Made by a program: the position numbers and the translations under genes. The notes under the pieces are model-generated. The model saw only the letters and a list, made by a program, of their open reading frames with translations, was not told the DNA's origin and made no database searches. Source: Nomia melanderi (taxonomy: Eukaryota; Arthropoda; Insecta; Hymenoptera; Halictidae). Taken from it: a stretch of DNA of 64,000 nt. Location: NCBI RefSeq assembly GCF_051020985.1, contig NC_134999.1, forward strand, positions 14,079,660 through 14,143,659. Reading direction: 5' to 3'. Shown here piece by piece: positions 22,799-35,437 of this stretch (positions are counted from its first letter, which is position 1; every line of letters begins with the position of its first letter).

Positions 22799-25700
22799 CA
22801 TTATTGTTACACTGTATGTATTCAAAGAGTTTGCAAATATTTTAACGTTAGTGATTTATATAGAACGATTCAACGAAAATATAATTACGTATCTGTCGTT
22901 GAAAATTTTTGAACAAGTTCACTTTTAAATGGAGCACTGTGTAAATTAATCTCGCATAGTGACTTAATGAATGTATGTCGCTTGAATGAACAATCACTCG
23001 TAAATGTGATGCATTACGTGCAAAAGTCATTATTCATAATTTCATTAATAGATTTCCCATTATCATTTACTTACTGTTGCACGAGCGTCGAAACTAAAAC
23101 AAAACCACGGGAAATGATAAAATCGGGCGTGCATTGCAGTTCCTGCGCGAAATGGAAGCAGTTTATGCATGAGGTGAGCTGTCCACGTTGTATTAAAATA
23201 GAAATGCAATCTTTTCGCTATTTCTACTGCAAGTTAATCACTTCAATTACGCAAATTTTAATAACGACACGGCGCACTAGGGGAAAACGGGAAATGTCGG
23301 AATGAAGTTCATATATTCTTTGCCGTATTCGTTAGGAATATTTGGAATTTCCAGCTTGACGTTGTTCTGGCAAAGAACACGTTTTTAATAGTAGAAAATG
23401 TTATTACTACGAAAGAGTTATGTACTTCATAGAGTGGAACAATGTTATTTCCCCATTTGAATTGCAACGAATAATTCCATTGTTAACATACAACGAAAAG
23501 GAATTTAATCTTCCCCAAATCTTAATTATATAAATCAAATATAGTTAGGGGAAATTCAAAATTTTCGTATCTTCAGTACTATAGATTTTTGACTAATTTA
23601 ATAATAAAAGGTGCTGTATCCCACGATTAATCACTAGAATATGATAATAATATAGTAATATAAGAAAGGTTATAAAATTTCAACATTATATTTTCTTAAT
23701 AATAATTTCAAAAATTTACTGTTTGAAATTATATGAAATAACATAAAATATAATATCAGCGATTACTGCTAACAGCAAGAAGAAAATGACAAAATTTCGC
23801 TAGTACATTCAGGAAACAGTAATAAAAAGGAAATATATTTTTGATAGTTGTACGTATAACTTTCGAACATGAAAACGATCACATATGTTATGAAGAATCC
23901 TGAAAGAACTCGAAGAAGATGGGAACATATCGACGAAGAAAAATCGTGTCTGCGTTCGTTGAATCATCTGTAAAACAGTATTATTTTCTTTTCTGAGTTC
24001 GAAACTATATAGCATTATACGATTGAAATATAAGATCTTCTTTTGATGACTTGTTTCCACTCGGTCTGAGAAAATCGCTGACAATTCGGAACTCACGCAA
24101 CTGCACTTTTGTTTTCACGACTGTTAATAACGTGCTCAAACAGGAAACCTGTTGTTGAACTCGTTCCTTCGCGCGTAAAGAGATTGAACTCCAAAGGAAT
24201 ATAAAACGTAGTTCGAATAGCAAGTATTTATTTAACGCTAGGTTTATTCTACAAATTTTGTGTACAGTTTATTCTATCGTTCCTGAAAGAATTGATGTTC
24301 GTTCATTTCGATCCTGGAAATTAGAGTTTAAAAATAAATAATTATTGTACATGTTTGTGTAACTCCAGCCATCAACATCAACGTAAAATGTTTATCAAAC
24401 AACCTTTACAAATGCTTCAAATTGACTGATTCTTTCAACGATCAATTATTTAGTTTTCCAGATAAACACGTAATTCTTCTTCGTTTTGCTTTAGCTTTTC
24501 GTTAGAATATATTACAGGTGAATTTGTCCTGTGTTTGATCAGTATACACATCATTATTTCATTCGATTCCGATCATTATCAGAGATTTTTGAAATTATAT
24601 TCCACGATTAATAGGTTGTTTGGTGGTTAGCTTTATTTATGGCTTGATAAATAATTCCTGCTTGATTTAATCTTCTTTTTATGAGTATCATCCATCTTTC
24701 TTCAGATTCAAAGGCTATTCATTGCCAACAAGACGTTTGTACGCCATTGTTCATCTATATAAAGGTGATTCTAATATTCGAGCCGAACTATATTTCTGTG
24801 CCAAGTGAAATTAGTATGAAATTATAAAAGGGAAAATGTCGTGAATGAACCAAGTGGTTGAACTTAAATCGGGGCGAGAAAGAAGAACTTAAATAAAAGA
24901 AGAACTTAAATTTGCCAATCATTGTGTCCACGAATTCGATAAAATATCAGATCAAAACTGATAACTACAAATTTGTCAAAAGAAACGATCAGAAATTGAC
25001 AATTCTGGCTTTTAAGAATGAATTTAAATTAACTAAACGATTGTCCGACACTATTTCTAACATGGCATTAACGCAAACAAGAAGATACTATAAATAAGTA
25101 ATAAAGCGTTCTGAAACTATACGAGAAGCTATTAAACAAAATCAATAACGTATAATTTGATAAGCTTCAATTCGATAAAATCCAATGTTCTTTCAAACTT
25201 TCTCAAAGTGGATTACAGAATTTCTCGTCTAATCCAATAACAAAGAAAAGGATGTATAGTGAATGTTAGGAGGCATTTTTTTAAAAGACAAATCATATGC
25301 TCGCTGTTTTCGTAAAATCCTACAATGTGATTGTGGGTGTGGTTTGCCTGCGTGTATTATCGTTTTCGAGCTTCGAAAACGATATGATCTCGATCCCTTC
25401 TATGGAGACGTAAACTGAGCCGTATTCAAAGCCCTAACAAGTCGAACTCTTGACCTGCTTTCGATGGATACTTCAAAACGCCGACGGTATAGATATATTC
25501 GCCGGTGCCGGCGAATTACGTGGAACGGTCTCGCAAAGGTTGAATTTAATATGTGCAGAAAAGCTCGCGCTTCAACGTTACGTATAATTAAAGGAGCGTG
25601 AAGGATCTGATTAGAAAATTCAGTTTCTGAGATAGTCTTGTTCCAGAAGTTTATGGGCCTGCAGTCTGGCCTTTGTGCGCTGTCCTATAGTGTGAATTAT

Positions 25701-26454
25701 GCCGTGACCATTTGTCAACTATGAAAAGGATAGATCTCGTCTTGGAAAAGTGTTGAATAGAATTCGCGAAGTTTATGCAAATCCAGGTTTGTAGTGTGCG
25801 TTCACTTTAGTCTAGCAGAAAAGATCAGATGTAGTGTTCGAAACGGTAAATTGAAAGTAAATTTGATTATTTTCGATAATGCTGATAATGGTGGGAAATC
25901 GATTTCTAATTTTTATTCAAGGAGAATGTAAAAATAAGTATACTTTTATCGATTCCTAGCGAATAATGTAGATTACTGATGAACGTTTCAATTTATAGAA
26001 ATAATGAACGATTTTGTTGATAGATCGTCTATATCATTGGTGGGAAGAAATCGTTTTAATTGAGGTGCTAATAACATAAGGAAATAATTATTTCACCCGA
26101 AACGAGATGATTATTTTTGAGATACCTATAGATTCAAATTTTGAATATTATTGACGGATATTATTAGATTTTTGATAATTGCACAATGTTTTATACATAC
26201 GCGTTGCTTTTAAGAAACATAACAAACGCGTTACAATTATTAGAATAAAAACGTGATATAACGACGTTATATTTTATAGAAAATTTGAACGATTTTGCCT
26301 GGACCGTCGAGAGGAAATATTCAGAAAAGTAACTCGGAACGTTTCGAATTGGTCGCCGTGAGAGATTATGATATTCTTTATTGAAACGATTGCACTGGTC
26401 AGTGGACAATCGTCGGAGATGTACGTCAGGATGAACAGAGATGTTCCACGGTAT

Positions 26455-26525
26455 TCTATCGCAATTGAAAAATAGCTACAATTCATGAAACATTCTCCTG
26501 GACTCTCTGACCCAGTTCCCAGTGC
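26455..26525 (+). repeat. Segment similar to 30325-30395
   Basis: TTGAAAAATAGCTACAAT, GAAACAT and a GGA.TCTCTGACC word occur in the same order in the CpG island near 30.3 kb. The two are about three-quarters alike by eye over 50 bases. I could not assign it to a known element. Confidence 0.35.
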
Positions 26526-27679
26526 CAATGCAAAGCTCGCAGAAAATGGGTTTCCCAGGGTTTTAGAAGTGCCGGAAGAATATATTCGGTGGTGGCCATT
26601 TATCTTTGGGAATGGTGAAGTCAAGTCGTCACGGAAAATTTGGTCGCTATACGTTACAAATCACGAACGTATATTCCAAATTTTTATTTCTCCGAAACTA
26701 AACCTCTTCACGTCTCGATTCTATTCAATCCTGTGAAATATATATTTTTTCTTCCACTTATGGTTAAATGAAGCTTTTGGTAGAGAGTGATAAATCATTT
26801 CGGTGTTATTTCTTGATTGGTACATTTGTAGACGTAACATGCAAATTGTAGCTGGCGAAACTAATTATTCGAATATTTTTGAAGTTGTAGATAGAATACA
26901 GGTCTGAAGGAGTTAATTTCTCAGAAGACAGTGAATATGGCTACTGTTGAGAAAAAGTAATACAAATTTTGTTACCATTTCGACGAATTTTAGGAGCATG
27001 TAATGAAAAAGATTCAATGAATATAAATCCTGTTTTCATATGAAATTTAAAGATTTATTTTCATGATTGCGTTTATGAGGCATATTGAAGATATCTTTTG
27101 TCCATTTCAATATGTACTCTTTGTATTGTCCCGATTATTATCACTCATATTATCATAATTAACAGCTAGTGACATTGCGCTGAAAATGTGTGTTACATGA
27201 ACATCAGTGAAAATAATTAGTAATGAACAACCACGTGAGCTGGGCAGTTCTGGAATAACAATGAATTTTCAACAATCGTATAATTGACTATGGAAATTAA
27301 TGGTAAATAATTTCGGTTTTTGTTCGTTACAGTTGTTCGACTAATTACAGTTAAGATTAAAACACATTTACATTCGAAACTGAATTTATTTACTGTATAG
27401 TATAATACACACTACTGAAATTACACCACTATTGTATCTGTTAAATTGTATGTAAATAAATAAGAAATAAACAAGTTTGGCAGAGTTGAATAAATCAACT
27501 AATTAAGTCCTCTGGAATTATTCTGACAATGAGAGATACAAGTCTACAGATTTCACGTTTACAGCTTCCATTTTCAGAGATGTGAGCACACATCATAGTT
27601 AAAATTGATATTCTTCATCTCATTGGTACTAGAACCTTCGAATGCTGTATCGCCCCCGAGACAGCCCCTGTGAAAAATC

Positions 27680-27800
27680 ACAGTCTATAAATCCATAAGG
27701 AACAATACATCTGAGAACACATAAATTCCATTTCACATTCTCCTGTTCCTCGTGGATTTACTGCAGATACCATTCGGAAAATGAAGCTACATTTTTCAAT
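27680..27800 (+). repeat. AT-rich copy of part of the 30-kb CpG island
   Basis: The words GGAACAATACATCTGAG, CTGTTCCTC, GCAGATACCATTCGG and ATGAAGCTACATTTT match, in order, GAACAATACATCTGGGG, CTGTTCCTC, GCAGATACCATTCGC and ATGAAACTGCATTTT at 30120-30262. The earlier copy has lost most CpGs. It is either an old dispersed repeat or a locally duplicated regulatory segment. Confidence 0.5.
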
Positions 27801-28899
27801 ACACTCCATGTTCGGAAATCTTATTGAAGTCTGTAGTATATGGTTCGGAAATTAAATAATTAAGCAGTAGAATTATTTTCCTCGGACATCCTCAGAAAAT
27901 AAGAACTGAATTACATTCGTTTGTAAATTATTATATAATGATTAGAGGGAACAGCGACTAAAAATCAAATAAACAACGATTTATTAGTTCTTTTAGTGAT
28001 GTTATCAGGTTTGAAATAAAATGTAAATGTTACATTTTTAAACGTTTAAGTTTCAAATAAGTAACAGCAGGGGTCTAGGTTCGATAATAATTTATTGTAA
28101 CGAATAAAGCAACACACGGCGGAAAATTTATCATCGGTACTTGAGAAAGAATATTTAACGTATCGTGAATGCTGTTTGATTTCGACTGAGCTGCTGACGT
28201 CCGCAGTTCGAACCATAAATAAGGGTTGATGTGTGGGATAATTCAGTCCTGTTTAGTGTATCTGACACCTAGATGATTCAGTAGACAAGGTACAAATGAC
28301 CAAAAGTCAGCATTACTACGAATAGCTAAGTTGTTTTGCTGGAATCCTTATTTTTAACGAACCCACCCAAATTTAACACAGAATACATATTACATGTATG
28401 AAAGTTTAAATGATCATGTGAATTTTATATATTTGCAATACTTTCTTTGAATTTAATGCATTTATTTAAAGTTACCATATTCAAAATATTAATGTGCTTC
28501 CTGTTTTACCTGGAGCACAATAGAAAACGATTTTTCAACAGAAATAAAAATTTCTCTTCGATTTAAAGTTACTGGAAATTACTGAATAAAACACTACGTA
28601 AACTTTCGATGTCTAGTTTAAACATGCGGAAGAGATAATTTTATGTATGTCGCAAAATCAATGCTTAAGCCAGGAGCAAAATATTGTTTTCTGTTAAAGT
28701 ATTGGCCTATATTAAGAATAAATTGTTGGATTACCTCGTAGGAAATATTAAAAGCAACGTTATCGTAATTTATATTAACTCGTCGACGACACGTATAACA
28801 GCAGTGTTTAACTATTGGATTCCTGTGAAAAACTTCACCTGCAATCTCCAGCTTCCAATTAAGCAAATTGTTCGGCAACTATTCCAGAACAATTTATTA

Positions 28900-29479
28900 C
28901 CTGTTCACAAGAATCCGGGTTGCGGCATCGATGCGACATAATTTATTTCCTATTCCTGCGTCTTGCGAGTATGCGTAAGTAGGGCATGAACCCTGCGAAA
29001 TTCCCGGTAATTGCAACAGTACACGTTGGAACACCCTGTGAGCAATTAGTACACATCACTTCATTAGAGGACGCGTAGAATTAAATCGAACTGCTGACAG
29101 GTTAGTAGTGTTCCGTCATTTTCCCGGAAAATTCCATGATAAACAGCATTTCATAAGTATATTTCAACGAAGAACAGACCAAGCGTTAATGAAAGACAAT
29201 TATTGTTGCTCATAATCTTCGCTATTCAAATGAAAATTTGCAAACCGAGATAAAACATTCTTATCTTATTCATCTCTGCTTATTTCATAACCAAACATCA
29301 TTAATCAAAAGAATTTCTTCAAAATATTACTCATGATCAAAACAGATATCCCAAAAATATTTTACCTCGATACACCAAAAAACAAAAGAGAAAAGAAACG
29401 AAACAGGAACTACAATAAATTGAAGTAAAACAAATCTATATACGTACAGTCGGACATTCATATTCGAACGATACTACTT
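28900..29479. other. AT-rich non-coding stretch
   Basis: Nothing recognisable is present. Short frames upstream at 28618-28941 overlap on opposite strands and show no domain. Confidence 0.4.
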
Positions 29480-30790
29480 CAAAGAGAATACCAATGACGC
29501 TCGCGTATCAGTGCAACCGCTCACCCCGAAAACCAACCCCAACTGCGTCGAAAGCTAAAATCCAAGTCACAAGAGCACGCGAATAATCCCCCGAAAAATT
29601 GTGAAATCCGAAAAACCGTATCATAATAAACATCACTGGAACCCGCGGTAATCAATAAAGCGTCGCGTTACCATAATAAAAATCGCTTGTGTCGCCGGCA
29701 GCTGATACATTCATAAACGCGTGCAAAGTGTCTCGCAACTGAATCGCATCAATGCATCTCGGCCGCGGAACAATACTCGAAGGGAAGCGGCTGCCGAAAA
29801 AAACCCACCGCTCGCGAATCCAATTAAAGACCGCGAGGAATGACCACTCCAGTCGCGAACCGAAACCCCATACTATTAACGCAACAATAAAAGGGAAAGA
29901 GGAGAAGAAAAAAGAAACGTTTATTCCTGGTCCAGTATTCGTTTCAATAAAATTTTCTCGTCGCTCGCTCGCCGACAAACATTTCCATTCGAATAATTCC
30001 GTGTGTCCATTGCTCCGGCCGCGTTGCAACGGTGGCCGGCCGGCAAAAAAGAAGCAGATCTTCGCCTGAAAAAAAGCAACTGCCGGCGAGAGAGAAAGAG
30101 TCTGGCGCACATAAATCTATATAGAACAATACATCTGGGGTAACACACAAATTTCTCTCCTCCCTCGTCCCCGGGTTTTTCCTCTGTTCCTCTCTGCCGC
30201 GCGCGGCGCGGCCGCGAACGGCGTATCGCAGATACCATTCGCAGATGAAACTGCATTTTCACCACTTTCGGGATCAATAGTGCATCCGCGGCGAATACAT
30301 CCGCGCGTCCTGAACCCCTCGTGTCTCTTATTGTGGTTGAAGAATAGCTGCAATCCCGAAACATCCGTGGATTCTCTGACCTCTTTCAAGAGGGTCTTCG
30401 TCGCGCCACCCCCTCCGCAGCTTCCCCCTTCCCGCAGACACCCTCCCCCCGGACCCCTATCCACAAACGCTGCATCCAACCACTACACGAGCCCGGCTGT
30501 TTCTGTTCTCCCCTGCTGGAGCACCTTTTACTTAGCGTGCGCGGAGCGTGTATTTCCGTGTGCACACCATTCAAGTGCCATCTGTCGTGGAACTTTCTGC
30601 TTCCACACGTCTTCGCGTTTTCTAGTAATTCGATGGAACGGTAAATTGCTTCTCTTTCTTGCAGCGCTCGGGCTTGGCGCCGGGACGTACGGGATTTCCG
30701 GGGGAGACTTGCGAAACTGTCGCTGTGACGCTGGCCTCCGCCGGCCGAGAACCCCCATGTCGATTCTGGGATATATGTAATGAGTGTTCT
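29480..30790. other. Large CpG-rich island
   Basis: This is the largest CpG-rich block in the window. Frames of 62-166 codons are open at once on both strands, with arginine-, proline- and serine-rich products that match nothing I recognise. An acceptor-like TTCTCTTTCTTGCAG at about 30663 is followed by GC-rich sequence that stays open in more than one frame, so a small exon cannot be excluded. Parts of the island recur elsewhere (27680-27800, 26455-26525). It may be a promoter or enhancer island or a GC-rich repeat. Confidence 0.4.
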
Positions 30791-31049
30791 TACCTTGTTT
30801 CAAAACAACTGTAATAGAATTACAATGTTTGGGCCGCAGTTGCGGGTAGTTTGGGTGAAGGCTGGCGGAGCTCTTCGTGGAGGTTTAATTGATTTTTTCA
30901 TTTGAATTTGGTGCTAGTTACTCTTTGGTCGTGGGTGAAGTTGATTTGCGTATTGTTGCGTGAGGAGTCGTTTGGTGGTTAGAGGTCATTCGTGTTGATT
31001 GCTATTGGTTGAGACTTTTTAGATGTTTAGAAGAATAGTAATAGGTGTA

Positions 31050-31272
31050 GTGAAGTATTACTCTGATGACCGACGCTTCGAAATTGCTTGAAGACAATTG
31101 TAATATTCGTGACTGATATTGAACGACAATGTTTAGTAGCGTTAGTAAGTTGATAATAGTGTAATGCAAGGACTGTGATGGTAAATAATTAATGAGTACT
31201 ACTATTTATCTTTACTACATTAGAATAAGTGTTACGTAAAACGTTCAAGATTTTCGTGGCACTTAATGTGTT
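31050..31272 (+). mobile_element. MITE family B, diverged copy
   Basis: GACGCTTCGAAATTGCTTGA, AATAAGTGTTACGTAAAACG and TTTTCGTGGCA align in order with the family B copy at 61026-61264. The termini have decayed; the right end reads AATGTGTTTA where TTAA is expected. Confidence 0.5.
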
Positions 31273-33901
31273 TATTATTACTTAGTTAAGCGATTGTTTA
31301 ACTGTTCCTCGAAACAACTCGATTCACTCCTTTGTTATAATTCGTTTAACGATGTTTTGCAGTTTATTCTTTATTCCCGCATTTTCTTACTGCGAGTAAT
31401 GGAAAGATATGAATTTTCTGAAAGTATTTGAAATGAAAGTTAATTAGAATTCAGATGAAATGCTTGGTTAAACACTGTCAAGCGCAAACGTTTACAAATG
31501 AGAAAATTCCAAAGTTATTGTTGCATAAACTGAAATGCATAAACAGAACACCTGACATTCCTGTGTAATGAAGTAATGGCGATGAAGCGAGATGAGCTTC
31601 TCGTTTATGGGTCATACTAGAAGAACTCCATACGAGCAAGACGTTTCTATCAGAGAAATATCCTGATTGGAATCAACCATTGCGCATCGCACGTCTCAAA
31701 AACTTAATAAAACTCGGGGAGGAGCTGGCAGCTTCGACGCGAAACTCAATCGACGGAAAACTGCAAGAAATACGGAGAATATTCTCGGTGTTTTTGCTAC
31801 GTATCGGCACGCGGCAAATACTCCGAGGTTCGGAAATTAGTCAAGCGAGTATTGTATAAATTCTTCTCCGCTGCAGAAGTTTCATTTTTGTCACCATTCC
31901 TTCGCGCCAAGAATTTTCAAGAAGATGCTTGGGAAACCTCGTTCTGCTGGCTTGGAACGGAATAATACATTCTTCTGAAGTGTCTTGCTGATCAGTGTAG
32001 CGTCATTCGGAAATGTTCGCGAGTTACTCTGAGAAATACCTACTATCGACCTGAATATTTTGCAATTATTTATGCTTGATATCGTTTAGATGGTATTTTA
32101 TTAATATTATTAAACTGTTTACGAACGGAGAATTAACAAGAAAACTGTATCTATTTTATTGTATTTTTACAAGATTTTTATTAGAATCAATTTTATACGA
32201 AATCTGTTTTATAACAAAACTTCGAGGCACATATTTCGAATGTTGTTGAAAATGTTAAATGTCACAGTTCGAATGAAATAATATTTTAAATAAAACAGAA
32301 AAGTACCAAATAAAATCTTACCGAACAAAGTACTTTCATTTGATTAGATGGATGTTATATGATTATATGGATGTTGATTAATAAAATATAATTTTGAAGA
32401 TGTATGGCAACAAATAAAGTATCATGTTTAAAAATTTGTACACGCGGTTTATAATGAAATCGACTAGTCGCCATTTACTGTTTATGGTACAATAGTATTT
32501 CTCCCAGCATTGCGCGCAACAAACATGTCAGGTATTACAAAGGTAATTCTCTGAAGAATGGATTGGACATAGAGGACAAAATGGTCGGCTTACTCTCCGG
32601 ACTTGCCGCTCGATTACTTTCTTTCGAGGACATCTAAAAATGAAATTTATTGCGTGAAACAGACGAAATTTGTAGGTAATCGTCGACATATTGCTAAAAC
32701 AGGCAATACTAAAGCACCAAGAACACTAATTTTTCTTAAGAATAACTATCTATATACAGCCAGCGCACAATTAATTTATAATACTTCAATTTACAGTTCC
32801 AAATTTCGAATAAGTTGCTTCACTTATTTCAATATTTCACACAAAAGGAACTCCTTCGTTTCGCCATATAAAATTCGGTTGGTCGCTATAATTAAATTAG
32901 AAAATAAGAAACAATAAATAATATCGAATTTAGCTGTTTCATAAAGAAATATTGAAGTGTGCTATTTACAGCACACAAAATCTGCCTTTTCTCATAGTTT
33001 CGAACATATCGTGTAAATGAATGAAAAGGAAAAATGTCTGAAATATTTACACAATGTGTTTCTAACAAGTAAATATCTGTATAGAGAAACAATTACAAGA
33101 CTAAAGAAAATTCCATTCCAATCGATTTTGCTTTGTCTCGTTACCTTCCAAAGTACTCTTCTTGGAGGAATTATTAAATATTTTATTATTCTCCCTAGGA
33201 TAGCATACAACCCAACCACTGTGAATCAAGTAACTATAAAACTTTCGTCTGGAACGTTTTATTGTATTTCCAATAATACCTAGATAGTATCAGAGGGATA
33301 AAACTTTGGAAGTAACTTCGGCCCCTGAACTCGAGTCGTTGTCGATAGAAAAAGTCACGTGTCTCGTAATTTTCCTTCTTTTAGAAGTACATGAAGTTTT
33401 ACAGTAATCGACATCTCTCGCCGTCTCGTATAATCGAAAAATAAATTTCTTTTAAATTGATAAGCTTCCTGCGTGAAAATCCCGTGTAACGTGGGATCAT
33501 CAGAAGAAAATTCAAGTTTGAAATTACGACGCCATTTCTCGTGGAAAAATCTGAACTTAACAGTAAGCGATTAACATACCGGGTGACGCGGAAATAACTT
33601 CACAAAGACTTCGACGAATTACTTGACTAGTCGTTCTCACACTTTTCATTGACATTTGAGTTATTCAGTTACTGAAGTAATTCAAGTGGGAATTACACGT
33701 TTCAACGTTAAAATTTGAGATAATTACGAGAATGCTGTTGATCTATGAACGTTTACCTTGTAAAGCCTTCAATGAATTTTCCATTTCATGTTATTTTATT
33801 TTATTCTATAAAACTTGCAATTTAGCAATTTAATATTAGAAACTCTTGAAATTCATTGCTTCATTTCCCTTAATTCATAAATCGTTAAAAGTTCTTAAGT
33901 G
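31273..33901. other. AT-rich non-coding stretch left of the retrotransposon
   Basis: Only short, domain-free frames are present (for example 32603-32917 plus). A word ACCGGGTGACGCGGAAATA near 33578 resembles ACGGGGTGATTCGGAAATA near 41133 and may be a shared repeat end; nothing else supports an element. Confidence 0.4.
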
Positions 33902-33906
33902 GTTGG
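33902..33906 (+). repeat. Target-site duplication, left copy
   Basis: GTTGG immediately precedes the left LTR and is repeated immediately after the right LTR. A 5-bp duplication is the usual size for BEL/Pao elements. Confidence 0.9.
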
Positions 33907-34776
33907 TGTTAAGGCCACTTACAGCCTTAACGTTTCCTCCGACCCCTTAGAACCATCGTACCTTTTAGTTTGTATACACCCTTTATGTTTGCTACGGCTT
34001 ATTGTACATTTGGTAGTTTTTTCGAAATAATAGGAGCCTTCGTCCCGTTCACAACTTGCAATCGTCTTTACGGTATTACGAGAAGGGACCGTGGCAGCCA
34101 TAAATCCCTGAACCCATAAGGCCCGCGATTATTGCTGTAGATTTTCTTTGCCTATTGTTTACATCTCGTGTCCAGTCACCAGTATTTTTAACTCTCTTGC
34201 CCGTCCGTTAGCATGTGTTTCTAAGGCCAAGCGTTTCTTGCTTTTTACCTGCCACGGTCGGCGATTGCAAACGGGACGAATTAGTTATTAACTTTAGCAA
34301 CTAGGAAGACTAGAAGGGAAGGGATTGTGTCTCCCTTCCACAACCATTTTCAGATCGAAAAGGGCCAACCAGAACGTCTTCACCCCCGTGAAGACGACAT
34401 TGCGGAGGTGTCGTCGAAGACGATTCTGGGAGGCCCAGTGAGTCGAGAATAGCGAGTCGAGAATAGTGAGTCGAGAATAGCAGTCGAGAATAGCGAGTCG
34501 AGAATAGCGAGTCGAGATTAGTGAGTCGAGATTAGGGAGTCGAGAATAGTGAGTCGAGAATAGCGAGTCGAGAATAGCGAGTCGAGAATCATAGTTGAAA
34601 ACAAATAGTCAACCAAGCAAATAGAGAACATCGAACATATTTCGAGTCACTACACTGATTTTCACAAGTAAATACAGTCCACTTCACAAACCTAAAAATT
34701 CGCACAAAGTTAATTCGGCGTGCGAAGTACTAGTTTAACTACCGATCATAGTCGGTGGAAAACAAGGTACACGACA
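33907..34776 (+). repeat. Left LTR (870 bp)
   Basis: It begins TGTTAAGGCCACTTACAGCC and ends GGTACACGACA, so it has TG..CA borders. It is the same length as the right LTR, and the only difference I found by eye is T at 34746 against A at 39235. It contains an internal array of about 11 units of a 14-bp repeat. A 60-codon minus-strand frame inside it has no recognised domain. Confidence 0.95.
34439..34591 (+). repeat. 14-bp tandem repeat inside the left LTR
   Basis: About eleven units of GTGAGTCGAGAATA or GCGAGTCGAGAATA are seen, one of them shortened to 13 bases. The same array with the same variants lies in the right LTR at 38928-39080. Its place within the LTR suggests a possible transcription-factor array, but this is inference. 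Confidence 0.9.
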
Positions 34777-34778
34777 TT

Positions 34779-34796
34779 TGGTCCTTCGAGCCGGAT
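34779..34796 (+). other. Primer-binding site, tRNA-Tyr type
   Basis: Two bases after the LTR, TGGTCCTTCGAGCCGGAT is complementary to the 3' end of animal tRNA-Tyr as I recall it (ATCCGGCTCGAAGGA plus the CCA tail). All 18 bases pair. This is where minus-strand DNA synthesis would start. Confidence 0.8.
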
Positions 34797-35437
34797 CTTT
34801 CGGCAAATATAGAAACATAGAGCAGTGTAGTGACTACCGAGGAGTGACTCAATTGTAATTAGTACATCCTCCTTGGACATCATTGACAATTGTTAGCAAG
34901 TATAGAGCTTGTAGTGCAGCAGAAAAGCAGTTCATATATTGGGATCTTAGCCTCACTTTGGAGAGGGCAGATCAACAGCATCACCGTAGGATAATACGTC
35001 GCCGGTGAAGCTGAGTTATTCGTAAGCAGCCGTATCGGACACCTCAACTGAGGAAGCAGCCAGATTTGGACGCCTCAACCGGGGAAGCAGCCGTCGGACA
35101 GCGGATACATCAAGGCATCGCAGCAGCATCAAGGCATCGCAGCAACATCAAGGCATCGCAGCAACATCAAGGCATCGCAGCAGCATCAAGGCATCGCAGC
35201 AACATCAAGGCATCGCAGCAGCATCAAGGCATCGCAGCAGCATCAAGGCATCGCAGCAGCATCAAGGCATCGCAGCAGCATCAAGGATTCGCAGCAACAT
35301 CAAGGCATCGCAGCAGTCTCAAGGATTTGCAGCCGTAGCATTATTTAGAAGCTCAGACGCCTGTAGGGTGAGTCTAGAAATCACCACTCCTTCACACATT
35401 GTTCCTTATTGACCAGTCGCGATCTCGATTCCATTAG
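34797..35437 (+). other. Retrotransposon leader (untranslated)
   Basis: About 640 bases separate the primer-binding site from the Gag start. They contain the 19-bp tandem array and no convincing protein. A 90-codon frame (35066-35338) is only the translation of that array, giving a 19-residue period, and is not expected to be a real product. Packaging signals normally lie in this part of LTR elements. Confidence 0.7.
35107..35334 (+). repeat. 19-bp tandem repeat, about 12 copies
   Basis: The unit is GCATCAAGGCATCGCAGCA, or ACATC at its start in some copies. Units begin at 35107, 35126, 35145 and every 19 bases after that. The last three are diverged. The array lies inside the retrotransposon leader. 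Confidence 0.95.

Larger units (their letters stand above)
9168..33901. other. Long AT-rich region without a convincing exon
   Basis: Nearly 25 kb carries only short, domain-free frames. If the exon at 9098-9167 is real this may be its first intron. It holds tandem duplications, MITEs, diverged dispersed repeats and CpG-rich islands, which are listed separately. I saw no RNA gene. Small exons of 50-150 bases cannot be excluded by eye. Confidence 0.4.

Noticed and set aside
29652..30780. Overlapping 62-166-codon frames on both strands
   Set aside because: They lie in a CpG-rich island where stop codons are rare; no domain, and several frames are open at once.
33575..33600. ACCGGGTGACGCGGAAATA resembling a word near 41133
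   Set aside because: It is only about 19 bases and no element boundary or second shared segment is seen.
33919..34101. 60-codon minus-strand frame in both LTRs (again at 38408-38590)
   Set aside because: It is identical in both LTRs because the LTRs are copies; no domain, so most likely a chance frame.
35066..35338. 90-codon frame with a 19-residue repeat
   Set aside because: It is the translation of a 19-bp tandem array in the retrotransposon leader.
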